Source: Cyanobacteria bacterium UBA3803 (GTDB lineage: Bacteria > Cyanobacteriota > Vampirovibrionia > Gastranaerophilales > Gastranaerophilaceae). From it: a DNA stretch of 20,025 bases. The notes beneath the pieces are model-generated. The model was not told where the DNA came from. It saw only the letters and a list, made by a program, of their open reading frames with translations, and did no database searches. Where the stretch lies: contig DFEL01000149.1 in NCBI GenBank assembly GCA_002369055.1, positions 1,012 to 21,036 on the forward strand, written 5' to 3'. This document shows, in pieces, positions 13,354 to 20,025 of this stretch; positions within the stretch are counted from its first letter, which is position 1, and each line of letters begins with the position of its first letter. The position numbers and the translations under genes were made by a program.

Positions 13354-14921
13354 TATACTGATAACCTTTCTTTTATTGGTTTAACCGCAACATCCGTTAA
13401 TATAAATGAAAACTCACTTCCTTTGCTAACTTTGCTTTCAAGCCAAATTTTTCCGCCATGTGCTTCTACTATTTGTCTTGATAAATATAAGCCCAAACCT
13501 GTTCCTGTTGAGCGTTTTCTACTTGTTCCCTGTGAAAATCTTTTAAACAAGTGAGGTATATCTTCTTTAGGAATACCGTTTCCTGTATCAGAAACCGAGA
13601 ATAAGAAATCTCCGCCCTGTTCTTTGACCGTAACTTCTATTTTTCCGCCATTATTTGTATAGTTTACAGCATTCCCACACAAGTTTGCGATTACACGACC
13701 AATTTCTTGTCTGTCAGCGTTAATCATAAAGTCGTTATCAGGTTCAAAGTTTATGATAAACTCAAGATTTTTTTTGTCTGCAAGCGGTTTTAATTCTTCA
13801 TAACGCTGCATTATAAGTTCTTTTACGTTGAAATTTGTTTTTACTAAATCTATTTTTCCTGCATCAAATTTATAAACATTCAACAGACTGTTTACAAGTC
13901 CTAAAAGACCTTCGTTATTTGCTTTCATTGTGGATAATAGCATTTTTTGTCTGTCATTTAAGTCCCCAACCGTTCCGTCAAGGAAGAAATCTAATGTTTG
14001 AATTTCTGCGGTTAAAGGTGTTCTCATATCGTGAGTTAATGTTGCAATAAAGTCATCACGAAGTCGGTCGGTTTCTTTTTGAACCGTTACATCACGAATA
14101 ACTCCTACAAATTTTGGTGATGCACTATCTTCATTTTCTTGTGAAATTAATGCAAAATTAACTTCAACAGGAATTTGCTTTTCAGTCAGCGTATTTGCTA
14201 TACTGCAATCTCTCAACACGGCTTCTCCGTCTTCTATACATTTTTCAAAAACATCTTGTAAGTTTCCGCCAAAAAGTATATCAGACAGATTAGAAGCCAA
14301 TAGATGAGATTCACTCAATCCTGAAAGGTTTTCTGTTGCAGGGTTTAATTGTTCAATTTTACCGTTTTTGTCGGTAATAATTATACCGTCAGCACAGTTT
14401 GTAATTATACCTTTAAGTTTTGAGTGAGCTTGATACAAATCCGCAGTCCTTTGAGCAACAAGGTCTTCCAAATTGTGCGAATATGCTTCAAGTTCTTTTT
14501 TTGCGGCTTCAAGTTCGTCGATTTTTTCGTGTAATTTGTCGAGTAAATTACTTCTTTCAATACCGTTTTGAATTGTGATAATTAAATCGTCATTGTCCCA
14601 CGGCTTTTCAATGTATTTGTACAAACCAATTTCATTGATTGCACGAATAGCATTTTCCTTGTCTGCATATCCTGTAAGTAAAATTTTACTTACATCGGGG
14701 TACAATTTCTTTGATGCAGATAAAAATTCAAGTCCGTTCATTTCGGGCATTATAAAATCCGAAATGATTATGTCGGGCTTGTTTTGTTCCAAAAATTCAA
14801 TCGCCTCTTTAGGATTGTTAAACGCCACACAATTAGTGAACCCTTCCAATTTTAAAAGAGTTTTAAATGCTGACGTAACCATTTGTTCGTCATCGACAAT
14901 AACTATCAATCCGCTTTTCAT
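13353..14921 (-). CDS. Hybrid sensor kinase with N-terminal receiver and PAS domain
   Basis: The 522-residue protein is cytoplasmic (no membrane helix). Domains in order: receiver (about 4-120; Asp10, Asp11, phospho-Asp55 in ISDFIMPE, Thr83, Lys106), coiled coil (about 125-165), PAS (about 168-282), HisKA with His297 (LTHDMRTPL), and HATPase (about 370-505; N-box NLCGNAVNYT, G1 DTGNGI, G2 GTGLGL). The N-terminal receiver probably takes input from another kinase or tunes activity, so it is a phosphorelay node, not a membrane sensor. The PAS may bind a small ligand or redox cofactor; no Cys pair is obvious. The start is the ATG at 14921 with a strong promoter positioned for leaderless transcription. 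It heads an operon with the NarL regulator and the exported protein. Confidence 0.95.
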   Translation of the reverse strand: MKSGLIVIVDDEQMVTSAFKTLLKLEGFTNCVAFNNPKEAIEFLEQNKPDIIISDFIMPEMNGLEFLSASKKLYPDVSKILLTGYADKENAIRAINEIGLYKYIEKPWDNDDLIITIQNGIERSNLLDKLHEKIDELEAAKKELEAYSHNLEDLVAQRTADLYQAHSKLKGIITNCADGIIITDKNGKIEQLNPATENLSGLSESHLLASNLSDILFGGNLQDVFEKCIEDGEAVLRDCSIANTLTEKQIPVEVNFALISQENEDSASPKFVGVIRDVTVQKETDRLRDDFIATLTHDMRTPLTAEIQTLDFFLDGTVGDLNDRQKMLLSTMKANNEGLLGLVNSLLNVYKFDAGKIDLVKTNFNVKELIMQRYEELKPLADKKNLEFIINFEPDNDFMINADRQEIGRVIANLCGNAVNYTNNGGKIEVTVKEQGGDFLFSVSDTGNGIPKEDIPHLFKRFSQGTSRKRSTGTGLGLYLSRQIVEAHGGKIWLESKVSKGSEFSFILTDVAVKPIKERLSV

Positions 14922-14927
14922 AGCAAT

Positions 14928-14956
14928 ATAATACTCTACTTTTTAACCCATGCCAA
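14928..14956 (-). promoter_or_regulatory. Sigma-70-type promoter of the kinase operon
   Basis: On the minus strand: TTGGCA (rc of 14951-14956), 17-bp spacer, TATTAT (rc of 14928-14933), six bases, ATG (14921). Both hexamers match consensus at five of six positions with ideal spacing, placing the expected start at the A of the ATG. Confidence 0.75.
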
Positions 14957-14983
14957 ATTCTTAACAAAGATTAAAAAAACGAA

Positions 14984-15259
14984 TTATTCATCTATAAGAC
15001 TAAAATCTTCGCCCAATTTATCTTCTAAAACTTTAACAAACTCAGAAGGTTTCATGCCCAATGCTTCCGATATTTTCCATAATGTTATAAATTTGCAATC
15101 AACAACACCGTTTTCAATTCTGTTCAAGTTGCCATTGCCTATGTCAAATTCATTGGCAAGTTTGTTGCAAGATAATTTTATTTTACTTTCTCTAAGGTGT
15201 TTTATGGTTTCACCCATAACTTTTCTTAAATTTAGTGTTTTTTCATCCTTGCGTTGCAT
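14984..15259 (-). CDS. Xre-family helix-turn-helix regulator
   Basis: The 91-residue protein carries one HTH_3 domain (about 12-75): LRKVMGETIKHLRESK, CNKLANEFDIGNGNLNRIENG (a typical recognition region) and LWKISEALGMKPSEFV. It is a DNA-binding regulator without an effector domain. The longer frame from a TTG at 15274 is rejected because the ATG at 15259 has TATTAT exactly six bases upstream. It is divergent from the exported HAD gene; an 18-bp palindrome lies in the shared region, so it probably represses its own gene and that one. The stop is 63 bases from the kinase start, so it is not part of the kinase operon's transcript head. Confidence 0.9.
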   Translation of the reverse strand: MQRKDEKTLNLRKVMGETIKHLRESKIKLSCNKLANEFDIGNGNLNRIENGVVDCKFITLWKISEALGMKPSEFVKVLEDKLGEDFSLIDE

Positions 15260-15265
15260 ATATAC

Positions 15266-15271
15266 ATAATA
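15266..15271 (-). promoter_or_regulatory. -10 box of the Xre regulator gene
   Basis: TATTAT (minus strand) lies six bases (GTATAT) before the ATG at 15259. The -35 position falls near or inside the operator palindrome and is weak. The layout mirrors the divergent gene: both have GTATAT between -10 and ATG. Confidence 0.5.
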
Positions 15272-15281
15272 CAAATATTAC

Positions 15282-15309
15282 TTGACAATGTTATCCATAT
15301 ATGGATAAT
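15282..15309 (+). promoter_or_regulatory. Promoter of the exported HAD phosphatase gene
   Basis: A perfect TTGACA (15282-15287), 16-bp spacer, GATAAT (15304-15309), six bases, ATG (15316). The operator palindrome covers most of the spacer and the -10, so a bound protein would block RNA polymerase. Confidence 0.75.
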
Positions 15310-15323
15310 GTATATATGGATAA
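15291..15323. promoter_or_regulatory. Palindromic operator with a third half-site
   Basis: TTATCCATATATGGATAA (15291-15308) is a perfect 18-bp palindrome with half-sites TTATCCA and TGGATAA. A third TGGATAA occurs at 15317-15323, 15 bp after the second, inside the start of the coding sequence. Location between divergent promoters, next to an Xre gene, suggests it is that regulator's operator; the assignment is inferred. Confidence 0.7.
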
Positions 15324-15753
15324 ATTTGTTTTTATATTTATTATTTGTTTGCTATTTCAGTTATTTTCTTCAATTTATGCTTTGGCACAGGGTGATGTTT
15401 ATGCTGAAAAAGAGTACAAGAAAGTTATTATGATAGACCTTGACGGCGTATTAGATAATTATTCAAAATATGACAAAAACAATATTCCGGAGATTAAGCA
15501 AGGTGCGAAAGATTTTATTAAAAGACTAAATAAAACAGGTAAGTATGAATTGGTATTGTTTACGACAAGAAGTCCTAAACTTGCGACGGAGTGGCTTGTT
15601 AAAAACAAAATTGATAAGTATTTTAAAGATGTAACAAATGTTAAATATCCTGCTTATATTTACTTGGATGACAGGGCAGTTCAGTTCAAAGGTAGTTATG
15701 AAACAGCCTTTGAAGAAATTGAGGATTTTAAAATTTATTGGAAACAGTATTAA
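15316..15753 (+). CDS. Exported HAD-superfamily phosphatase
   Basis: The 145-residue protein has a signal peptide (residues 1-24, cut predicted after YALA) followed by a small HAD core: motif I IDLDGVLD (Asp41, Asp43), motif II LFTTRS (81-86), a motif III-position Lys110 (NVKYPAYIY), and motif IV YLDDRA (Asp118, Asp119). The overall pattern, with TNVKYPAYIYLDDRA, resembles small capsule- or phage-type HAD phosphatases that are normally cytoplasmic; export is unusual. The start at 15316 is chosen over the ATG at 15301, because 15301 lies upstream of and within the promoter and operator, and 15316 fits the leaderless layout and gives a better signal peptide. The stop faces the HlyD gene with one base between. 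Substrate is unknown. Confidence 0.85.
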   Translation: MDKFVFIFIICLLFQLFSSIYALAQGDVYAEKEYKKVIMIDLDGVLDNYSKYDKNNIPEIKQGAKDFIKRLNKTGKYELVLFTTRSPKLATEWLVKNKIDKYFKDVTNVKYPAYIYLDDRAVQFKGSYETAFEEIEDFKIYWKQY

Positions 15754-15754
15754 T

Positions 15755-16798
15755 TTAACGAACCTTAATACTTTCGTCCATATATTTTATTAGCGGATAG
15801 ATGAAGAATTCAATTATTCTTCTTTTGCCGATTTTAATTTCATTTGTTGTTGACATACCAAATTTAATTGTTTGTTCTTTACCTTCAACCATAAGGGTTT
15901 TGTTTTGCGGGTTTATAAAAACTTCATAAACAGGGCCTAATTTTTCGTCTTCAATGCTGTTTGGAGATACAACAGTTACTTCACCGTTCAGAATACCGTA
16001 TTTTTGAAAGTTGTATGTATCAACTTTAATTGATACAGGCATTCCGACTTCAACAAAACCTATATCTTGGTTTAGAACTTTTGCTTTTATTGCCATAGAA
16101 GCATCTTTTGGTACTATTGTCATAAGTTTTTCCGCAGGGGTAACGACGCCTCCGATTGTGTGTACAAAAATTGTGTTTACGTAGCCGCTTATAGGGGCTT
16201 TAATAATTTGTTTTTGTTTTTCTATTTGTATTCTTTTGTTATGAATTTCTGACAATGCCGCACTTGTTGCACCAATGCTGTGAGTTAATTCGGTTGTTTC
16301 TTTTGCGGCTTCATCATATTTTGACATTGGAATTATATCTTTAACTTCTTCAAGCCTTTTTTTGTTTGCAATTGCGATTGATAGTTTTGCTCTGTCAGAT
16401 GCAAGTTGTTCAGATAGTTTAGCTTCTTCTTGTCTTAAATTATTCAGTTCCAATTCAGGTTCATATTCAGCGGGTGCAACTATTGCAACAACATCTCCTG
16501 CATTTACATAATCACCTTCTTGAACATTTATTGATTTAACAACGCCTTTTTCAAGCGATTGAACGAGTTTTTCCTCTCCGTTTGGTATAATTAATCCTCT
16601 TGCCGTTACAACAATGTCTACTTTTCCAAAGTACATCCAAAGTGCCGATATAACAATAAATGATATTATAAGCCAAAAAACAGTATTTCCTATCGGATTT
16701 ATCGGACTGTCTTCTATTTCAGCCAAAAGTGGCTTAAATTCGTGGGAATCATCTTCTTTTGGTAATATTATATTTTTAATTTTTTCTAATATTTTCAT
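15755..16798 (-). CDS. HlyD-type periplasmic adaptor of a type I secretion system
   Basis: The 347-residue membrane fusion protein joins the ABC exporter to TolC. It has a short cytoplasmic head, one membrane helix (about 37-57), a first lipoyl half (about 60-110; VQSLEKGVVKSINVQEGDYVNAGD), a rather short coiled-coil hairpin (about 115-175; typical HlyD is about 478 residues overall), a second lipoyl half (APISGYVNTIFVHTIGGVVTPAEKLMTIVP, about 200-230) and a beta-barrel domain. The basic C-terminus is KYMDESIKVR. Ribosome site GAGG is five bases before the ATG; the gap to the ABC gene is 13 bases. The shorter hairpin suggests a TolC partner or substrate unlike E. coli hemolysin. Confidence 0.93.
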   Translation of the reverse strand: MKILEKIKNIILPKEDDSHEFKPLLAEIEDSPINPIGNTVFWLIISFIVISALWMYFGKVDIVVTARGLIIPNGEEKLVQSLEKGVVKSINVQEGDYVNAGDVVAIVAPAEYEPELELNNLRQEEAKLSEQLASDRAKLSIAIANKKRLEEVKDIIPMSKYDEAAKETTELTHSIGATSAALSEIHNKRIQIEKQKQIIKAPISGYVNTIFVHTIGGVVTPAEKLMTIVPKDASMAIKAKVLNQDIGFVEVGMPVSIKVDTYNFQKYGILNGEVTVVSPNSIEDEKLGPVYEVFINPQNKTLMVEGKEQTIKFGMSTTNEIKIGKRRIIEFFIYPLIKYMDESIKVR

Positions 16799-16811
16799 AT
16801 AACCTCACTTT

Positions 16812-18962
16812 TTATACTGATTGAGCCATATATAAGTTTTTGTAATATCCATTGTGTTTCAATAAATCTTCGTGTGTTCCGACTTCTACAATTTCACCGT
16901 TATCGAAGCATACTATTAAATCACAGTCTTTTATTGTGGATAGTCTATGGGCAATAATTATAGTTGTACGACCTTTTGAAATCATAGCCATATTATCTCT
17001 AATTATTCTTTCTGATTCATAATCAAGTGCAGATGTTGCTTCGTCAAAAATTAAAATTCTTGGATTTGATATTAATGCTCTTGCTATTGCAATTCTTTGT
17101 TTTTGACCGCCTGAAAGACTTGAACCTCTCTCACCAACTTCTGTATCATAGCCTTTTGGCATTTTTGATATAAATTCGTGTGCTCCTGCTATACGGGCTG
17201 CTTGTATAATGCCTTCCATTGATATATTTGGTCTTGGAAGTGCTATATTATCTCTTATTGTACCTGAAAACAGGAAGTTTTCTTGCAGTACAATACCGAT
17301 ATTTGTTCTCAACCAGACAGGATTTATGTTTCTGATGTCAATTCCATCGATAAATATCGTACCTTCCGTTGTGTAGTACAATCTTTGAATTAGTTTTGCT
17401 ATGGTTGATTTGCCGCTTCCGCTTCTTCCGACAAAACCTATTTTCTGACCTGCTTTTATTTCTAAATTGATATTCTTCAAAACCATTGGTGCTTCAACAT
17501 TATATCTGAATGATAAATTTTCAATTTTTATATCACCATTTACGTAATTTAATGTAATTGCATTACCGGATTGAACTTCAATAGGGCTGTTCAAAATATC
17601 ACCGATACGGTCAACAGCCAAAAGAGTTTGTTGAAATTCGTTCCACAAACCTACAAGGCGGAGCATTGGGGCTGCGAATTGTCCTGAGAACATTTGGAAT
17701 GCTATTAATTGACCTATTGTAAGTTTGTTTTCAATTACGAGCATTACACCCACATATAAAATTGCAATTGTCATACCTTTTTGTAAAAATCCGCAAATAG
17801 AACCTGTAAAATTACCCATAATCGCAAGGTTAAAGCTCGATTTTAAATATTTGCCAAGTTTTTCTTCCCATTTTTTAAACATTGAGCCTTCAATAGCAAG
17901 TGATTTTACTGTTTGAACTCCTGTTATTGATTCAACAAGGTATGAATTTGAATGGGCACCCATCTGGAATTTATCTTCTAATCTTACACGCAATTCCGGA
18001 GTAATTAGCACGTAGATAATTGCAATTATTCCCAAAAATCCCAGTGATATAAAGGTTAATTTCGGGCTGTAAACAAACATTATTGCCAGAAATACGGTTG
18101 AGAAAAATGCGTCAATTAAAACGGATACAGATTTATCCGTGATAAATTCTCTTATTCTGTCAAGTTCCCTTACTCTTGCTGCGATATTTCCAACTTGTCT
18201 GTTTTCAAAATATACGTAATATAATCTGAACAAATGTTTGAATAGTTTTGCTCCTAATTTTGCATCAATTTTATTTGTTGTGTGTATAAAAATGTAGTTT
18301 CTTGATAAGTTTAAGCAAAGTTCAAAAATAGCAACAATTACGAACGCAAATGCCAAAACATCAAGAGTTGCAAGAGTTCTGTTTACAAGAACTTTATCTA
18401 AAATTACCTGTGTAAATAACGGGGTTACAAGTCCAAACAATTGAACAACAAAAGAACCCAGTAAAACCTGTCCGATTATTTTTTTGTACTTAAATATTTC
18501 ATTAAAGAACCATTTAAAACCAAATTTTATGTCATCATTCAGCATTTTATGCCTAATGATAAGCATTTCGTCTTTCATTTGTGCTTGTAAATCTTCGATT
18601 TTATGGGCAACGGGGTGATTTTCAAGCGGAGTTAAGGTTAGTGCTTTACCTTCTTCCTTTTTAATTCCTAAAAGTACTATATAAGAATTATCTTTTAGCT
18701 GTAAAATTGCCGGTAGTGGATACTTCTCCGGAAAATCTTTTAATTGAAGTTTTTTCTTTTTAACTTTAAAGCCTTTACCTTTTGCTATTCGCATTATTTC
18801 TTCAATCGAAATATCAGCAGTAGAAATACCATATTCCCGAACTATTGACCTCATATCAATATCAACATTATTCATTCTTGAAACTATTTCAAGAGATATT
18901 AATCCTGTATTTACATTTTTTGGTTTTTCTTGTTTGTTTTCGTTTAGTTGTTTTTCTTCCAT
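16812..18962 (-). CDS. Type I secretion ABC exporter with inactive C39-like domain
   Basis: The 716-residue protein has an N-terminal C39-peptidase-like domain (about 20-135), a six-helix export domain (about 160-455) and an ABC ATPase. ATPase motifs are Walker A GRSGSGKST (512-520), Q-loop around Q560, signature LSGGQ (616-620), Walker B ILIFDE (636-641) and H-loop His672. The N-terminal domain lacks the catalytic Cys that C39 peptidases carry near their start (LISLEIVSRMNN has none), so, as in HlyB, it should recognise and not cut its substrate; substrates would then have a C-terminal, uncleaved signal. AGGACT precedes the start. It is operonic with TolC upstream and HlyD downstream. The substrate is not in the window. 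Confidence 0.95.
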   Translation of the reverse strand: MEEKQLNENKQEKPKNVNTGLISLEIVSRMNNVDIDMRSIVREYGISTADISIEEIMRIAKGKGFKVKKKKLQLKDFPEKYPLPAILQLKDNSYIVLLGIKKEEGKALTLTPLENHPVAHKIEDLQAQMKDEMLIIRHKMLNDDIKFGFKWFFNEIFKYKKIIGQVLLGSFVVQLFGLVTPLFTQVILDKVLVNRTLATLDVLAFAFVIVAIFELCLNLSRNYIFIHTTNKIDAKLGAKLFKHLFRLYYVYFENRQVGNIAARVRELDRIREFITDKSVSVLIDAFFSTVFLAIMFVYSPKLTFISLGFLGIIAIIYVLITPELRVRLEDKFQMGAHSNSYLVESITGVQTVKSLAIEGSMFKKWEEKLGKYLKSSFNLAIMGNFTGSICGFLQKGMTIAILYVGVMLVIENKLTIGQLIAFQMFSGQFAAPMLRLVGLWNEFQQTLLAVDRIGDILNSPIEVQSGNAITLNYVNGDIKIENLSFRYNVEAPMVLKNINLEIKAGQKIGFVGRSGSGKSTIAKLIQRLYYTTEGTIFIDGIDIRNINPVWLRTNIGIVLQENFLFSGTIRDNIALPRPNISMEGIIQAARIAGAHEFISKMPKGYDTEVGERGSSLSGGQKQRIAIARALISNPRILIFDEATSALDYESERIIRDNMAMISKGRTTIIIAHRLSTIKDCDLIVCFDNGEIVEVGTHEDLLKHNGYYKNLYMAQSV

Positions 18963-18976
18963 TTTTTAGTCCTATG

Positions 18977-20025
18977 CTAATATTCTGTTGTAAGAATTTG
19001 AATACCTTTAGTTATTGCGTCAGCTGTTATTTTATTTTTTTCTGCTTCTATGTTGTGTTCCAATATAGAAACTTTTACATCATTTTCTTCTATTGGGGAT
19101 ATTATTTTTTTAGAAACGAGCCTGTGAGTGGCTTTTTCTTTATCTAAAAGTGTTTTTGTAATTTTATCATTTTCTTCATTTTGTTGACTTAAATAAATTA
19201 AGTTTGAACGCATTGTTGCAAGTTTTGCCGAAAATTCGGCAATTGCTTTATCTCTTTCTACTTGCAGTTGTTGAAGTTCTAATTGAACTTTACCGATATT
19301 TGCTCTATTTTTCATTCCGTCAAACAGTTGTGTGTTCAATGAAATTCCAACCGAAAAATTTGAAGGTCTTATATTACCTACACTTGTTGGATAATTTGTT
19401 TGATCAGAACCATATAAATAGTATTTTGAATATGCGTTTATTTTTGGGTAGTTCGTTCTTTTTTGAACATAAAGTTCAAGTTCTTTTTTCTTTATATTAT
19501 GTTCATGAACTTTCCAAATAATACTTTTTGTATAATCTTGAAATGCGTTTATATCAAAATCAGTTCTTTTTATATCACATACTTTTAAATTGTTTATGTC
19601 ATAAATTTCTCCTGTATAAAAAGAAAGCCAATTTAATGATTCTTGCATCATTGCACTTAATTCACTTATTTTGTTTTTTACTTTTGAAACTTTAATAATA
19701 GCATCATCATATTCGGCTTTTGAAAGTTCTTTTGCGTTATAAAGTCTTGTTTTATATTCCAAATTTTTTTCTTCAAGTTTTAAAATTTCCTTATTCAATT
19801 CAATTTGTTTTTTTGCTAATAAAATTTTTGCATAAGTATCAACTAAAGTAAGGTTTAGTTCTTGGAATTTTTCTTTTTCCGCAAGTTCTTTTATTACAAC
19901 ATCTTCTTTTGCAACTTTTAAGCCACCGCCTCTCACGCCAAAATCAAAAATGTTATATGTTAGAGTTATACCCATTACAGATTGAAATCTTGTGTACGGA
20001 TTGATAAATGCATCTCCAATTGACA
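18977..20025 (-). CDS. TolC-type outer membrane factor, partial
   Basis: The frame is open to the right edge, so the N-terminus (signal peptide and first repeat) is missing; about 349 codons are visible. The sequence contains outer-membrane efflux (OEP) features: amphipathic coiled coils, the NPYTRFQSVMGITLTYNIFDFG strand-helix join near the edge, NFSVGISLNTQLFDGM in the second repeat, and the C-terminal helix ending in TKGIQILTTEY. It should form the trimeric outer channel of the type I system; the ABC gene starts 14 bases after its stop. The family signature 'v.l..plFdgG' appears twice (ITLTYNIFDFG and ISLNTQLFDGM), as expected for the internally duplicated fold. The visible ATG at 19975 is internal, not the start. 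Confidence 0.9.
   Translation of the reverse strand, partial: SIGDAFINPYTRFQSVMGITLTYNIFDFGVRGGGLKVAKEDVVIKELAEKEKFQELNLTLVDTYAKILLAKKQIELNKEILKLEEKNLEYKTRLYNAKELSKAEYDDAIIKVSKVKNKISELSAMMQESLNWLSFYTGEIYDINNLKVCDIKRTDFDINAFQDYTKSIIWKVHEHNIKKKELELYVQKRTNYPKINAYSKYYLYGSDQTNYPTSVGNIRPSNFSVGISLNTQLFDGMKNRANIGKVQLELQQLQVERDKAIAEFSAKLATMRSNLIYLSQQNEENDKITKTLLDKEKATHRLVSKKIISPIEENDVKVSILEHNIEAEKNKITADAITKGIQILTTEY

Noticed and set aside
15260..15274. TTG at 15274 as start of the Xre gene
   Set aside because: It would place the start upstream of the TATTAT box; the added residues (MYYVY) are promoter sequence.
15301..15315. ATG at 15301 as start of the HAD gene
   Set aside because: It falls in the operator and promoter -10; transcription from the TTGACA/GATAAT promoter would begin near 15316.
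1..20025. CRISPR array, tRNA or rRNA genes, insertion sequence
   Set aside because: I found no regularly spaced long repeats, no tRNA-like cloverleaf, no rRNA and no transposase reading frame.

Overview
The window is AT-rich DNA from a bacterium with a double membrane. Supporting genes are a TolC-type outer membrane factor, an LD-carboxypeptidase and several signal-peptide proteins. The gene mix and style (FlhA-like export domain, NarL-type two-component genes, DUF1858, SPFH/NfeD, lineage-specific secreted proteins, low GC) fit a gut-type non-photosynthetic cyanobacterial relative (Vampirovibrionia/Gastranaerophilales, 'Melainabacteria'). This is an inference made without any database search and I hold it at about even odds.

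Region 1 (1-3816) is a decayed prophage. It holds an intact-looking terminase large subunit, an oppositely oriented small membrane protein, a DUF6973-like cargo protein, a membrane-anchored coiled-coil protein, a 51-residue antisense ORF, and a 211-residue protein matching only the cytoplasmic part of FlhA (type III export gate). It ends in a headless C-terminal fragment of a phage tail hub (XkdQ/gpD-like) protein. Portal, capsid and tail genes expected between terminase and hub are missing.

Region 2 (3817-4760) holds a small exported protein, a perfect 15-bp hairpin terminator and a Gln/Ala-rich low-complexity protein.

Region 3 (4852-6526) is an operon of a DUF1858 Cys-X2-Cys protein, a short NfeD and an SPFH/stomatin protein, closed by a strong terminator. 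Region 4 (6574-11446) holds housekeeping genes: a zinc-ribbon miniprotein, a TIGR01212-type radical SAM protein, an S66 LD-carboxypeptidase, dnaX, a YhcH/TabA-type cupin and a GIY-YIG protein. Two terminator-like hairpins follow dnaX.

Region 5 (11430-14956) is a signalling operon: hybrid sensor kinase, then a NarL/FixJ response regulator, then an exported lineage-specific protein. Region 6 (14984-15753) is a divergent pair, an Xre-type regulator and an exported HAD phosphatase, sharing a perfect 18-bp palindromic operator. Region 7 (15755-20025) is a type I secretion operon (TolC, ABC exporter with an inactive C39-like domain, HlyD adaptor). Its TolC gene runs off the right edge and no substrate is visible.

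The most unusual signal crosses genes. Of the 11 starts lacking a Shine-Dalgarno site, eight carry a -10-like hexamer exactly six bases before the start codon, so transcription should begin at or next to the ATG. Genes inside operons have ordinary Shine-Dalgarno sites. This points to widespread leaderless transcription for first genes. No tRNA, rRNA, CRISPR array or insertion sequence was seen, and no gene-free stretch exceeds 300 bases.
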